Source of the DNA: Hungatella hathewayi
GTDB taxonomy: Bacteria; Bacillota; Clostridia; Lachnospirales; Lachnospiraceae
Assembly: GCA_025149285.1 (NCBI GenBank)
Contig: CP102274.1
Location: 4,614,001 to 4,678,000 of the forward strand
Direction of reading: 5' to 3'
Length of the DNA: 64,000 nucleotides
Below, one piece after another: positions 1 through 9,096 of this stretch. The position numbers and the translations under genes were made by a program. Every line of letters begins with the position of its first letter. Position 1 is the stretch's first letter. Below the pieces are notes generated by a model, which ran no database searches, had not been told where the DNA came from, and saw only the letters and a list, made by a program, of their open reading frames with translations.

Positions 1-817
1 CCTCGACCAGATATTTCTGGAAGAAGATGAAGATAATCACTGACGGAAGAATGGATAGGGAAGCCATGGCAAACATTGCACCGTAATCCGAGGAAGAGCC
101 CGGATCACAGAACAGCTTTAACGCAAGGCTGACCGGATACTTAATGGACTTATTGATGTAAAGCAGTGCAGAGAGGAAGTCATCCCATCTCCACATGAAG
201 GAGAAGATTCCGCCGGTTACCAGAGCCGGCGTAATTAACGGAAGGATTACCCTTGCAAATATCTGTGGATAGGAACAGCCGTCAATCTTGGCCGCCTCGT
301 CCAGCTCCTTCGGAATACCGTCGATAAAGTTGGTCATCAGGTAGACGAAAAATCCCTGGATTGCAAAGAAGTACGGCACGATCAGCGGTAAGTAGCTTCC
401 CACCCAGCCAAGCTTCTGGTACCAGAGGTACTGCGGGATCATTAAAACCTGTGCCGGAAGCATCATGGAGAGCAGCATCGCCGCAAACAGTATTTTCTTT
501 CCCCGGAATTCAAATCGTGCGAATCCATACGCCACCACCGCAGATGAAATTACGGTTCCAATCGTGGCGATTACGGAGATAAACAGGGAATTTTTAAAGA
601 ATACCAGAAACGGCACCTTTGCAAAGCCCTTCAGTCCGTTTATGTAATTATCCAGCGTAAACGGATTGGGGATCAGGCTCCCGGCCGTCTGGAAGATGGT
701 TTTCGTCTCCTTAAAAGAACTCATGAACATCCAGATCAGCGGATAAATCATGAGAATGCCAATGCCGAACACGATGACATGGTATACGATATCGCGAATT
801 CTTTTCTTTGCCTTCAT
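1..817 (-). CDS. Carbohydrate ABC transporter permease, MalG/YesQ type (3' end outside window)
   Basis: Inner-membrane permease of a CUT1-family sugar importer. Read on the minus strand from the ATG at 815-817, it gives MKAKKRIRDIVYHVIVFGIG and 272 codons before the window edge, so only the last few residues of a roughly 275-280-residue family member are missing. Several hydrophobic segments are visible. The cytoplasmic loop that docks the ATPase has the EAA signature (EAAKIDGCSYPQIFARVILPL region, around residues 190-210). The start lies 2 nt after the stop of the upstream permease gene, so the two are translationally linked. It forms a transporter with the other permease and the binding protein at 1830-3206. 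No ATPase gene is adjacent; as with Bacillus MsmX, a shared ATPase encoded elsewhere is likely (inference). The substrate is probably a rhamnogalacturonan oligosaccharide, judging from the locus. Confidence 0.9.
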   Translation of the reverse strand, partial: MKAKKRIRDIVYHVIVFGIGILMIYPLIWMFMSSFKETKTIFQTAGSLIPNPFTLDNYINGLKGFAKVPFLVFFKNSLFISVIATIGTVISSAVVAYGFARFEFRGKKILFAAMLLSMMLPAQVLMIPQYLWYQKLGWVGSYLPLIVPYFFAIQGFFVYLMTNFIDGIPKELDEAAKIDGCSYPQIFARVILPLITPALVTGGIFSFMWRWDDFLSALLYINKSIKYPVSLALKLFCDPGSSSDYGAMFAMASLSILPSVIIFIFFQKYLVE

Positions 818-819
818 AA

Positions 820-1713
820 TTAAAGCCCTCCTTCGTACACCCAGAATCTCTTTGTCGCAAACAGAAACAGCGTGATCAGTCCGATTATAGCCAGCATTAC
901 CCACGCCAGCGCCGCGCCGTATCCGGTGTTATAGAACTCAAAGGACTGCTGGTACATATACACCGTGTAAAAAAGGGTGGAATTCATCGGTTTTCCCTGG
1001 GTGATGATATAGCTCTGCGTAAAGGCCAGGAAGCCATTGATCATCTGCATGACCAGGTTGAAGAAAATTGTCGGTGTCAGAAGCGGCAGCGTAATCCGGA
1101 AGAATTTGGAAATGCCGTTAGCCCCATCCACATTGGCCGCCTCGTACAGAGACTGCGGAATCTGTTTTAACGAGGATAAGAAAATCAGCATGGAGGAACC
1201 GAACTGCCATACCGCCAGGATAATTAACACCCAGATTGCCGTCTTCGTGTTGCCCAGCCAGGACATGGTACAGTTAATTCCAACCGCCTGAAGCAGCTTG
1301 TTGATCACGCCGTCCGTGGCAAACATACGCTTCCACAGAATAGCGACCGCAACGGAACCGCCGATGATGGATGGAAGGTAATAGGCCGCGCGGTAAAAAC
1401 CGGTCAGCTTCGTGCTCTTCAGCAGCAGCATCGCCACAATCAGCGCAAATAAAAGACGCAGCGGTACAGACACAAACGCAAAGAAGAAGGTGACCTTAAT
1501 GGATTTATAGAATGTCTCATCCGCAAACATAGTCTTGAAATTCTGCAGGCCCGTGAAGACGGGCGGAGACAAAATATCATAGCTGCAGAAGGAATAGTAC
1601 AGTGAAATTCCCATCGGCACTATCATAAACAGCAGGAATCCGATGGTAAACGGCATGGTAAAAATCATTCCCGCCGTGCGCTCATTATTCATAGCTTTTT
1701 TCAGCATTTTCAT
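820..1713 (-). CDS. Sugar ABC transporter permease, MalF/YesP type
   Basis: Second permease of the same CUT1 importer, 297 residues from the chosen start MKMLKKAMNNERTAGMIFTM. That ATG (1711-1713) is preceded by AAAAAGGAGCAGATCT, a good ribosome site. A longer reading back to 1773 has no ribosome site and would run into the hairpin between this gene and the binding-protein gene. About six membrane segments are visible, with the EAA loop (YEAANVDGANGISKFFRITLP) around residues 190-215. It works with the downstream permease as a heterodimeric channel and receives sugar from the lipoprotein encoded upstream. It is transcribed as SBP, this permease, then the second permease, divergent from the sensor kinase at 3459. 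Family assignment is secure; the substrate is inferred. Confidence 0.92.
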   Translation of the reverse strand: MKMLKKAMNNERTAGMIFTMPFTIGFLLFMIVPMGISLYYSFCSYDILSPPVFTGLQNFKTMFADETFYKSIKVTFFFAFVSVPLRLLFALIVAMLLLKSTKLTGFYRAAYYLPSIIGGSVAVAILWKRMFATDGVINKLLQAVGINCTMSWLGNTKTAIWVLIILAVWQFGSSMLIFLSSLKQIPQSLYEAANVDGANGISKFFRITLPLLTPTIFFNLVMQMINGFLAFTQSYIITQGKPMNSTLFYTVYMYQQSFEFYNTGYGAALAWVMLAIIGLITLFLFATKRFWVYEGGL

Positions 1714-1762
1714 AGATCTGCTCCTTTTTCCCTTGATCAGAAATTCCTGATTCCTGAAAAAA

Positions 1763-1803
1763 GGGCGCCCCATATGTCAGATTTTATCGAAATGGGGACA
1801 CCC
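1763..1803 (-). other. Intercistronic stem-loop between binding-protein and permease genes
   Basis: Seen in sequence: arms 1763-1773 (GGGCGCCCCAT) and 1792-1803 (ATGGGGACACCC) pair with one G:U and one bulged base around an AT-rich loop. No T-run follows on the minus strand. In sugar ABC operons such stems often stabilise the upstream binding-protein mRNA or partly terminate, so that more binding protein than permease is made. That role is inferred here. Confidence 0.5.
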
Positions 1804-1829
1804 TCAAAATGTTTTCAATTAACAGCCGT

Positions 1830-3206
1830 TTATTTGGCTTTTTCTGCCATGATCTTATTTCCCTCGGTATAAAGCTGCTCTGCCGCTTCCTCCGCAGTCA
1901 GTTCGCCGTAGCATACCTTCTCACCCAGCTTATTGATTAAGTCGGATACCTCTGCGCTTCCGTTGGGATACGGAGGGTTGATCTGAGAAGAATTCGGTGT
2001 CACCACATCGTTGATAAAGCTGATAACCTTCTGATCACTCTCTGTCAGAGACGGAGCCAGTTCCTCGGCAACCTTGGATGAGATCGGCACTCCTCTCTCT
2101 GCCAGAAGAATCTCGTTGCAGTCCATGGAATTGGTCCAGTAATCAATAATCTTAGCACCGGTAACCGGGTCCTTGGAATCCACGGATACGGAGAATAGCT
2201 GGGACGGTTTTAAGAAGTTGGACTTTTTCGGATCTTTGGAGGGCCATGTGGTTAAGTCTAATTCCATATCTTCCGGAGCCGCATTGGTAAACGCCGCATA
2301 CTGGTTTGACCAGCAGAACGCCACCCATGACATGGTTTCCGGGCTGGAGCCGTAGATCAGGGGATCCTGCTCGATGGAACCCGGTGTCAGTTCTGCGAAT
2401 ACGCTCGGTTCAATGTACCAGCCTTCCTTTACGCCATCCTCATATACCTTATAAAATGGAACGAATTCGTCAGCGCTGTCTACGCCCAGTTTTCCTTCGT
2501 CAAAGAGCACATGGCCGTCATAGCCGCGGATCATGGCCTGTAAGATTTCCTGGGATACACCGTAAGCCATGTTGGTCTTGCAGCCGGTCTTTTCGTAGAT
2601 TTCCTTGCTGACCGCTACAAATTCATCCAGCGTCATATTGTCTTTAATTTCCACTCCCGCCTGGTCGGTGATCGTCTTGTTATAGACCATGGCCGGCGCA
2701 TTGATTCCGATTGCGATGGAGTAGACCTTTCCGTCAACCGAACCGGAATTTATGATATCCTGGCTGCAGTTGTCCACGTTCAGGGTTCCATCTTCGATAT
2801 AAGGAGTCAGATCAACCAGAAGGTTATTGGTAACGTACTGGTCTAAGTAAGCGTAATCCATCTGAATGACGTCGGGAAGCGAATGGCCTGCTGCCGCGGT
2901 CGCCAGCTTGTTCCAGTAATCCGACCACTCGGAGAACTGACCGTCGAATGCCACGCCCGGATTCAGTTCTGAATATTTGTCAAGCGCAGCCTGTGTTCTC
3001 TCATTTCTCGTCTGGTTGCCCCACCAGGCCACCGTTAAGGACGCATCGCCGGAAGCCGCTGCCGTCGTATTTTCAGCCGCCGCACCTGCGGTTGTCTGGG
3101 AATCAGCTCCCGTTGTGCTTCCGCTTTCCGCCGCACCGCCGCCGCAGGCCGCCAGGGATACCGCCGCCATGGAAGCGGCCAGGACTACTGCAAGTTTCTT
3201 TTTCAT
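1830..3206 (-). CDS. Sugar ABC transporter substrate-binding lipoprotein (YesO/CUT1 type)
   Basis: Extracellular solute-binding protein of about 458 residues that captures an oligosaccharide for the two permeases downstream. The N terminus (MKKKLAVVLAASMAAVSLAAC) is a lipoprotein signal with lipobox LAAC followed by a Gly/Ser/Thr-rich linker to about residue 55. The mature part begins LTVAWWGNQTRNERTQAAL, as in family-1 solute-binding proteins. The ATG at 3204-3206 is preferred because AGGAGG lies 8 nt upstream; the ATG at 3212 is only 2 nt from it. It is first in a minus-strand operon, and its promoter region carries two tandem repeats (3309-3343) likely bound by the neighbouring AraC-type regulator. 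Substrate not determinable; the locus suggests rhamnogalacturonan fragments. Confidence 0.93.
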   Translation of the reverse strand: MKKKLAVVLAASMAAVSLAACGGGAAESGSTTGADSQTTAGAAAENTTAAASGDASLTVAWWGNQTRNERTQAALDKYSELNPGVAFDGQFSEWSDYWNKLATAAAGHSLPDVIQMDYAYLDQYVTNNLLVDLTPYIEDGTLNVDNCSQDIINSGSVDGKVYSIAIGINAPAMVYNKTITDQAGVEIKDNMTLDEFVAVSKEIYEKTGCKTNMAYGVSQEILQAMIRGYDGHVLFDEGKLGVDSADEFVPFYKVYEDGVKEGWYIEPSVFAELTPGSIEQDPLIYGSSPETMSWVAFCWSNQYAAFTNAAPEDMELDLTTWPSKDPKKSNFLKPSQLFSVSVDSKDPVTGAKIIDYWTNSMDCNEILLAERGVPISSKVAEELAPSLTESDQKVISFINDVVTPNSSQINPPYPNGSAEVSDLINKLGEKVCYGELTAEEAAEQLYTEGNKIMAEKAK

Positions 3207-3273
3207 TTTCATATCCTCCTGTCTCAATTCTTTTCTTTAAACGGTGTTGTTCTTCCGTTTCGTTTGTAAGCTT

Positions 3274-3343
3274 ATTATAAACCGGTTTCTTCCGATACCG
3301 GTATAAATAAAACCGACTTCCTTTTAGAAAAAACCGACTTTCC
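3274..3343 (-). promoter_or_regulatory. Binding-protein promoter -10 with tandem activator-like repeats upstream
   Basis: On the minus strand a TATAAT box lies at 3274-3279. Upstream of it are two direct copies of a GGAAGTCGGTTTT-like element, at 3309-3321 and 3330-3343, offset by 21 bp (two helical turns). No good -35 is seen, which fits an activator-dependent promoter. Tandem repeats in helical phase just upstream of -35 are typical of AraC-family activators; the regulator at 5245 is the obvious candidate (inference). Confidence 0.55.
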
Positions 3344-3354
3344 TCTCTGAAATC

Positions 3355-3383
3355 TTGAGTTTGCAGCCCAATTATTATATACT
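3355..3383 (+). promoter_or_regulatory. Promoter of kinase-regulator-esterase operon
   Basis: TTGAGT at 3355-3360, a 17-bp spacer and TATACT at 3378-3383 on the plus strand. Transcription would start near 3390. This leaves a leader of about 70 nt before the preferred ATG at 3459 and argues against the ATG at 3405, which has no ribosome site. Confidence 0.5.
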
Positions 3384-3458
3384 GGCCATGTACCATTTGT
3401 AACCATGTTTTTCCGGTTCAACAGAATCCTTAATATAGAAAGAAGCAGGGCAATTTCC

Positions 3459-5240
3459 ATGAAAAAGCGTGCAGAAGCCATTCAAATAAAGTTCCTTACC
3501 TTATTCAAAAACCTCTCCCTGAGATGGAAGATTTTCTTTATTGTGCTGTTAAACGTGGTCTCCCTCCTGCTGTTTTCCTTCATCGGCTTTACCATACTTT
3601 CAAAGACCTACAACGAACTGCTGTACCGGTCCATCGCAGGTAATCTGAGTTTTTCAGCAAATACCATTTCTACAAATTTAAAGGATGTGGAGCGCCTGTC
3701 GTCCATTATCCTGTCGACATCGTCGATTCAGACTTCCCTCTCTGCGATCCATGAGTCGGAGGATGCCGTGGTCCGCTCCAATGCCAACAGAAGCATTAAC
3801 ACCGCCCTTTCATCCTATTATGAGACCTTCCGTCAGAACGGAGTCTCCTATATCGTCCTGTTTAACGACAACTTTTCCAACGCAACCAACTGGGCCGCCT
3901 ACGAAAAGACTGACCGGGAATTTATCGATCATGCCCTGCAAAACGCGGAGCTGGGAGACGGTGCGGTCAGCTGGACCACAGGAGGCGGCAGCACTTCCGG
4001 CCTTTTTCTGGGGAGAAATATCAGGAAAATCGAAGGCCTCGATTTTTCCACCATCGGAAGGCTCCTGATCTATGTGGATACCGACAGACTGATTAACACC
4101 ATCAACCGTTCTTTTCAGACCTTCGATACCGGATACTACATCCTGGCAGACGGCCCGGATACCATCTACGCCTCCTCCGGGCTCTCCAAAGACCTGGTAA
4201 ACCGGACGCTCCTGCTGGAGGATGATACCTACCAGACGCTGCAGGCGGACAATCACACCTATTTCGCAGTCAGCAGTAAGATTCCTTATTACGACTGGCG
4301 CTATATCAGCCTGATTCCGTTTGACTCCATCATCCACTCCATCGGACGTTCGGCGAAGATCATTCTCGGCATCATGGTACTCGGCATTCTGACTGCCCTC
4401 GTTTTGACCCAGTGGCTGATTTACTCTATCCTGCGCCATTTCAACGCTCTGATCGTCAAGATGGACGTCTTCAGTAAGAATGAACTCACGCTGGAGCAGT
4501 CCGCCTACGATTACAGTACCCGCAATGATGAGGTCGGACGTCTCCATCAGCGTTTTGACCGGATGGCAACCAGGATACGAACTCTGGTGGACACCAATTA
4601 CAAAAATGAACTGCTGCGCAAGGAGGCCCAGATCAAGGCGCTGGAGTCCCAGATCAACCCTCATTTCCTCTATAACACGCTGGAATCCATTAACTGGAGG
4701 GCAAAGGCGTCCAAAAATGCGGAAATATCCATGATGGCGGAATCGCTGGGGACACTGCTCCGCTCCACACTCAGCAATCACGAGTCCCTGGTGGAGCTGG
4801 ACTATGAGCTGGAACTGGTGCGCGCCTACATTACCATACAGAAAATACGGTTCGAGGACCGCTTGGACTTCCTCTCCCTGGTGGATGACGATCTGCATCA
4901 TATCCTGATGCCTCCGCTCACCATACAGCCGCTCATAGAAAACGCCATCCGCTACGGCATGGAGGAGATGACGGAAACCTGTCACATAGAGCTTCTGGTG
5001 CGCCACGAGAGCGATCAGGTGTTAATCCGGGTAAAAAACAACGGTTCTGTTTTCGAGGATCATCTTCTCGAAAAATTAAAAAGCCGGGAAAAACAGCCGA
5101 ACGGCTTCGGCATCGGTCTCATGAACATTGACCAGCGCATCCGCCTGCTGTTTGGCGACGCATACGGTCTGGAACTTAACAATGAAGACGACTGTGCCAC
5201 CGCCGATATCCATATTCCATTTCAAGTCAAGGAGAATTGA
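3459..5240 (+). CDS. Sensor histidine kinase, YesM family
   Basis: Membrane sensor kinase, 593 residues from MKKRAEAIQIKFLTLFKNLS. One membrane segment near residues 25-45 and one near 290-312 bracket an extracellular sensor region of about 240 residues. Then come a HAMP-like linker, the HisKA_7TM-type motif ESQINPHFLYNTLESINW with the phospho-accepting His near 402, and an ATPase domain with N box PLIENAIRYG and G box GFGIGLMNIDQR. This architecture is that of Bacillus YesM/LytS-type kinases. The response regulator starts 4 nt after its stop. It probably senses the sugar, or loaded binding protein, handled by the divergent ABC importer. The alternative start at 3405 is less likely, lacking a Shine-Dalgarno and lying close to the predicted +1. 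Confidence 0.9.
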   Translation: MKKRAEAIQIKFLTLFKNLSLRWKIFFIVLLNVVSLLLFSFIGFTILSKTYNELLYRSIAGNLSFSANTISTNLKDVERLSSIILSTSSIQTSLSAIHESEDAVVRSNANRSINTALSSYYETFRQNGVSYIVLFNDNFSNATNWAAYEKTDREFIDHALQNAELGDGAVSWTTGGGSTSGLFLGRNIRKIEGLDFSTIGRLLIYVDTDRLINTINRSFQTFDTGYYILADGPDTIYASSGLSKDLVNRTLLLEDDTYQTLQADNHTYFAVSSKIPYYDWRYISLIPFDSIIHSIGRSAKIILGIMVLGILTALVLTQWLIYSILRHFNALIVKMDVFSKNELTLEQSAYDYSTRNDEVGRLHQRFDRMATRIRTLVDTNYKNELLRKEAQIKALESQINPHFLYNTLESINWRAKASKNAEISMMAESLGTLLRSTLSNHESLVELDYELELVRAYITIQKIRFEDRLDFLSLVDDDLHHILMPPLTIQPLIENAIRYGMEEMTETCHIELLVRHESDQVLIRVKNNGSVFEDHLLEKLKSREKQPNGFGIGLMNIDQRIRLLFGDAYGLELNNEDDCATADIHIPFQVKEN

Positions 5241-5244
5241 TACT

Positions 5245-6783
5245 ATGCTGAAACTGATCATTGCAGACGATGAGCGCATCATCCGGGAAACCATATCCAC
5301 AATCATAGACTGGAGCCAGTACGGGATTGAACTGGCCGGTCTCTGCTCCAACGGAATCGAAGCGTACGACATGATCTTAGATGAATCGCCGGATCTGGTT
5401 ATCACGGATATCCGTATGCCCGGCATGAACGGACTGGAGCTGATCGGCCGGATCTGCGAGACGGATCTTGACACGCAGTTCATCCTTCTCTCCGGCTACG
5501 GGGAATTTGAATACGCCAAGCAGGCCATGAAATACGGAGTCCGCCACTATCTTTTAAAGCCCTGCAATGAACAGCAGATCATTGACGCCGTAAAAGAAAG
5601 TGTCAGTGACTGCTACGCCAAACGCCAGGCGCGCAGGATTCTGGACTCCCAGTTCAGTCAGGCGGACAGCATCCGCCACAATGTGGTCTCCAGTATCATC
5701 AACGACGCCCTCTATCTGGAAAAGCCGCTGGAGGAGATCATTCCGACCTATGAACCTTACATGGACTTTTACTTTACCCCCTACCGCCTGTTTTACATTT
5801 ACTATCTGGAACAGGAAAATCTGGAAGAATTTCTGGGACTCTTAAATGCGTTTGCCCGGAATTCCCTTCCGCAGGTCAGCATCTACGGAATCTACGTGAG
5901 AAACACCTTCCTGATCTTCTGTCAGGATATTTCCTTTGACTTCGACCAGCTGGAGGCAAAGCTTGACAGCGTCAGCCTGGAAGGCCAGCACACCAGCCTG
6001 GAGCTTCATATGGAGACGTACTCCGATTTAAAAGGCCTGTTCGCCATTGTGCTCGAAAAAATCCGCAGATTCAGCACCTTTTACTTCGTAAATAACGATC
6101 ACGCCTTATGTACCTGCAACTATACCGCAATCACCCAGGAGACGGAAAACTACTGCCGCGCCATTTCCGAAGGGGATGCTGCCGCCATGAGCGGGCTTAT
6201 GGAGCTGATCTCCGATATCATGGACATCCGGTTCCTCAAACAGCTGTCCGGCAGTATGTTTTTAAAAATCACCCTCGGCAATCCGAATATCTCCGGCTCC
6301 GGCCTCACGGAGTGGCTGATGCAGGCCGAGGGGGAGACGGATCTTTCCGCGCTGAAGGAATCCGTCTTTCAAAAGCTTACAGAAGTGGTGGAAAGCGGCT
6401 CCAGAACGGAGACCGTCAGCAGCATGACGCGGCAGATTTTTACGTATATCAAGGAAAATCTGGAGAATCCCAATCTGACGCTAAAGTACATTGCCGAACA
6501 GCATTTGTACATGAATGTGGATTATGTATCCAGAAAATTCCAGAAGGAGACTGGAATACGCTTTTCTGATTACCTGACCAATGAGCGGATTCAAAAGGCA
6601 AAGGAATATATCGAAACCGATGGAATGGACCGGATTTCGGACATTGCCGAGCGGGTCGGCTTCGGCAACAATCCACAGTATTTTTCCCAGCTTTTCAAGA
6701 AAAAGACCGGGATGGCGCCCAGCGCCTACATCACCGGTCTGCGGGGACCATCCGGGATGTCCGGACAGAAGGAGGAATTTTAA
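5245..6783 (+). CDS. Response regulator with AraC-type output domain, YesN family
   Basis: Cytoplasmic DNA-binding regulator of 512 residues. It has an N-terminal receiver (MLKLIIADDERIIRETISTI; phospho-accepting Asp55 in ITDIRMPG; Lys near 105 in LLKPC), a middle region of about 270 residues with no recognised motif, and a C-terminal AraC double helix-turn-helix (about 405-505, including SDIAERVGFGNNPQYFSQLF). The ATG at 5245 is chosen because it begins the receiver fold and follows AAGGAG; upstream in-frame codons overlap the kinase. It pairs with the kinase ending at 5240. The likely target is the divergent sugar-transport operon, whose promoter carries tandem repeats. The esterase gene follows after 1 nt. 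Confidence 0.92.
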   Translation: MLKLIIADDERIIRETISTIIDWSQYGIELAGLCSNGIEAYDMILDESPDLVITDIRMPGMNGLELIGRICETDLDTQFILLSGYGEFEYAKQAMKYGVRHYLLKPCNEQQIIDAVKESVSDCYAKRQARRILDSQFSQADSIRHNVVSSIINDALYLEKPLEEIIPTYEPYMDFYFTPYRLFYIYYLEQENLEEFLGLLNAFARNSLPQVSIYGIYVRNTFLIFCQDISFDFDQLEAKLDSVSLEGQHTSLELHMETYSDLKGLFAIVLEKIRRFSTFYFVNNDHALCTCNYTAITQETENYCRAISEGDAAAMSGLMELISDIMDIRFLKQLSGSMFLKITLGNPNISGSGLTEWLMQAEGETDLSALKESVFQKLTEVVESGSRTETVSSMTRQIFTYIKENLENPNLTLKYIAEQHLYMNVDYVSRKFQKETGIRFSDYLTNERIQKAKEYIETDGMDRISDIAERVGFGNNPQYFSQLFKKKTGMAPSAYITGLRGPSGMSGQKEEF

Positions 6784-6784
6784 G

Positions 6785-8035
6785 ATGCAGATTCAGTTTC
6801 AGCCATTTACCCACAGCACGGACACAGGCCGTCTTCCGGAGGATTCGGAACGGCTCGCCATACCGGAACTGTCTGACGGCTTTGACAGAGAGCTCTCCTC
6901 TCTGGCCGACGGCGTCGCGGGCAGTATGACTCCCGTCAGCTATTATTCGGACCGGGTGCCCTGCGGACTGTACGCCATACATATTTCGCTGACCGCCGTG
7001 GAAGAGGCAGAGCAGATTTTTCTCTTCACCGGAAGAAAACTTTTGCGGGATATCATCTCCTTAAAGAAGGGGGAACGGTACGAGCGTACCTTTTACCAGT
7101 CCATAGCCGGGATTATTCCGCGCTATCACGAAGAGTATTATCCTGCAGAACACCTCTTCGTCACGCTCTGCACCCCCACGCCCGGTGCTGTTAAGATCGA
7201 CGGCTGCCATGCAGAAACGGCCGGCCCTGTGACGACAGTCTATCTCTGCGGGGATTCCACAGTCACAGACCAGGCCGCGGAAATCCCTTATCTTCCGGGA
7301 GCCTGCTATGCCTCCTGGGGCCAGGCGCTTCCGGCGTTCCTAGAAGGCAGAACAGCCGTGGAAAACCAGGCGCACTGCGGGCTGACGACCGAAACCTTCC
7401 GCCAGGAAGGCCATATGGACATCGTAAAGCGATTTCTCCGTCCGGGTGACTTCTGCCTGTTCCAGTTCGGCCATAATGACCAGAAGCTTCCCCATCTGCT
7501 GGCCCACAGGGAATACCCCGTCAATCTGCGAAGATACGTGGAAGAAGTCCGGGCCCTGGGCGGAATTCCGGTGCTGGCAACCTCTCTGGGACGCAACATC
7601 TGGAATGCGGACGGCACCTACCACGAGCTTCTGGCCGAACACGTTCAGGCGGTAAAGGACGTGGCGGCCGCCACGAATACCCCGGTCATTGACTTACATG
7701 AATTTTCGGTACAATTTTATAAAAAAACCGGGATGGAACGCTCCTGCGGATACTTCCATCCCGGGGATTACACCCACACCAACGAGTATGGGGCATATCT
7801 CTTTGCTTCCTTTATCGCAGCAGAGCTTAACCGGCTGTTTCCTGAGACTTTCCACGTCACCCCGGGACGGACGGACTTTACGCCGCCCGCCAGTCTCTGG
7901 GAGGAGCTTGAAAACCGGAACAACAGGGCCGGCGGTCAGGAACAGAGGGAACAGTTTGACGCCATGGAAAAATCCACAGCCGCACTGCTGAAAGCATTGG
8001 AGGAGGCAGAAAAGCCTTACACGGATACGCTCTGA
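6785..8035 (+). CDS. SGNH/GDSL hydrolase, rhamnogalacturonan acetylesterase-like (YesT-like)
   Basis: Predicted carbohydrate esterase, 416 residues, start MQIQFQPFTHSTDTGRLPED, with GGAGG overlapping the end of the regulator gene. An N-terminal region of about 150 residues, probably a beta-rich accessory domain, precedes the SGNH core. Block I GDSTVTDQ carries the nucleophile Ser (near 156), block III FGHNDQ lies near 227-232, and the Asp/His pair is in HPGDYTHTNEYG near 326-337. These blocks match rhamnogalacturonan acetylesterases (CE12), which remove acetyl groups from pectic backbone. No signal peptide is seen, so it probably acts in the cytoplasm on imported acetylated oligosaccharides. 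It is the last gene of the kinase-regulator operon. CE12 assignment is strong by motif; exact substrate is inferred. Confidence 0.85.
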   Translation: MQIQFQPFTHSTDTGRLPEDSERLAIPELSDGFDRELSSLADGVAGSMTPVSYYSDRVPCGLYAIHISLTAVEEAEQIFLFTGRKLLRDIISLKKGERYERTFYQSIAGIIPRYHEEYYPAEHLFVTLCTPTPGAVKIDGCHAETAGPVTTVYLCGDSTVTDQAAEIPYLPGACYASWGQALPAFLEGRTAVENQAHCGLTTETFRQEGHMDIVKRFLRPGDFCLFQFGHNDQKLPHLLAHREYPVNLRRYVEEVRALGGIPVLATSLGRNIWNADGTYHELLAEHVQAVKDVAAATNTPVIDLHEFSVQFYKKTGMERSCGYFHPGDYTHTNEYGAYLFASFIAAELNRLFPETFHVTPGRTDFTPPASLWEELENRNNRAGGQEQREQFDAMEKSTAALLKALEEAEKPYTDTL

Positions 8036-8064
8036 CTCTTCCTCCGGTTTTTGCCGGCTTTGCC

Positions 8065-9012
8065 TTATTCCATTGCCAACTGGTTCCTCAGAAAACTCAA
8101 AACAGATGTTTGTAAATCGGACAGTGCTTCTTTCTCGATCGGATAATGGGATCCATTCTGAAGCACTGTTTTTGTCACCGGTATCTTCTCAATCTGATTA
8201 AGAAAATCGTCACTTAAGAACTGCGGCGTCCAACCGTCCTTTTCCGGCTGAGTCAGAAGAATCGGACAAACCGAGAAGTCTTTCGGCTCCACCTCCGGTT
8301 TATACGTTATATAACTGTGCAGAAATTCCATTGTAACCCGGTTCCCTGCCGAAGTTCTGTCCGCCATCATAATATCCAGGCATTTTCTGTCATTGACAAG
8401 GGCCTTCATCTTTGACGGGATACTCATTTTGATTCTGAATCCGGAGAAACCGGCCGCACAGGCCAGCTTTGCAAGAATTGCTCCCGCATGCCCCCAAAAG
8501 GGGTTACTGGCTGTAGTGATCTGAACCGGCTTTTGGCGCTGGTCAAGGAATGTCATTCCAATAATGCCTCTTACCCTGCCGTTTTTCGCTGCTATATGGT
8601 AAGTTTCCATGCCTCCTGCTGATAACCCGTACAGAAAGACAGGGCGGTCATCCTTTTTCAGTTCTTCCTCGACCAGATCGCTTCCGCACTGCACCCAGTC
8701 TGCATAGGTAATCCGCATTTTGGGGTTGACCTCTGTCACCCCGTAAGTTGGCATATCCACGGATATCGTCTCAAACCCCTCTTTTGCCAGCGGACCCCCG
8801 ATGATCAGAGAAATCTGCCTCCCGTTTGTTCCGACTCCATGAAAACAGATCATTTTCGCCTCCGCATCCGGATTACGAAACGTATCCAGATGGACCTTAT
8901 TTCCTTTCCAGTTCCACAGCTCCTCAGCCGGCTGATACTCCCCACGAAAATGATATTCCAGCGGTAAAAATTTCTCAATCTCTTTCCAGGCTTTTTGATT
9001 GTTATAGGTCAT
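8065..9012 (-). CDS. Alpha/beta hydrolase
   Basis: Cytoplasmic hydrolase of about 315 residues (MTYNNQKAWKEIEKFLPLEY). GGAGG 7 nt upstream of the ATG at 9012 supports this start over the one at 9033. The alpha/beta-hydrolase fold is shown by the HGxG oxyanion segment (CFHGVGTNGRQ, near 57), the nucleophile elbow GLSAGG (Ser near 130), an acid candidate in PEKDGWTP and a C-terminal His in NGSHYPIE. No signal peptide or lid domain is obvious. It is convergent with the esterase gene (30-nt gap) and in the same direction as, but separated from, the Crp-type regulator. Esterase, lipase or peptidase activity cannot be told apart from sequence alone. Confidence 0.8.
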   Translation of the reverse strand: MTYNNQKAWKEIEKFLPLEYHFRGEYQPAEELWNWKGNKVHLDTFRNPDAEAKMICFHGVGTNGRQISLIIGGPLAKEGFETISVDMPTYGVTEVNPKMRITYADWVQCGSDLVEEELKKDDRPVFLYGLSAGGMETYHIAAKNGRVRGIIGMTFLDQRQKPVQITTASNPFWGHAGAILAKLACAAGFSGFRIKMSIPSKMKALVNDRKCLDIMMADRTSAGNRVTMEFLHSYITYKPEVEPKDFSVCPILLTQPEKDGWTPQFLSDDFLNQIEKIPVTKTVLQNGSHYPIEKEALSDLQTSVLSFLRNQLAME

Positions 9013-9096
9013 TCCAATTTCCTCCGTTTCCATCTTATCTGACAGAAATTCTATTCTAAACGGAGGATTTTGGCATTAACAAATGTTAAAACAGCC

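Noticed and set aside
3405..3458. Longer N terminus for the first kinase starting at 3405
   Set aside because: No ribosome site, and only about 15 nt after the predicted transcription start; the ATG at 3459 gives a normal N terminus.
3810..5006. 398-residue open frame antisense to the first sensor kinase
   Set aside because: It lies wholly within a gene with clear kinase motifs, has no ribosome site and no recognisable domain; it comes from codon bias of the opposite strand.
8036..8064. Terminator between the esterase and alpha/beta hydrolase genes
   Set aside because: Only a 4-bp CCGG stem with a T-rich loop can form; too weak to call.
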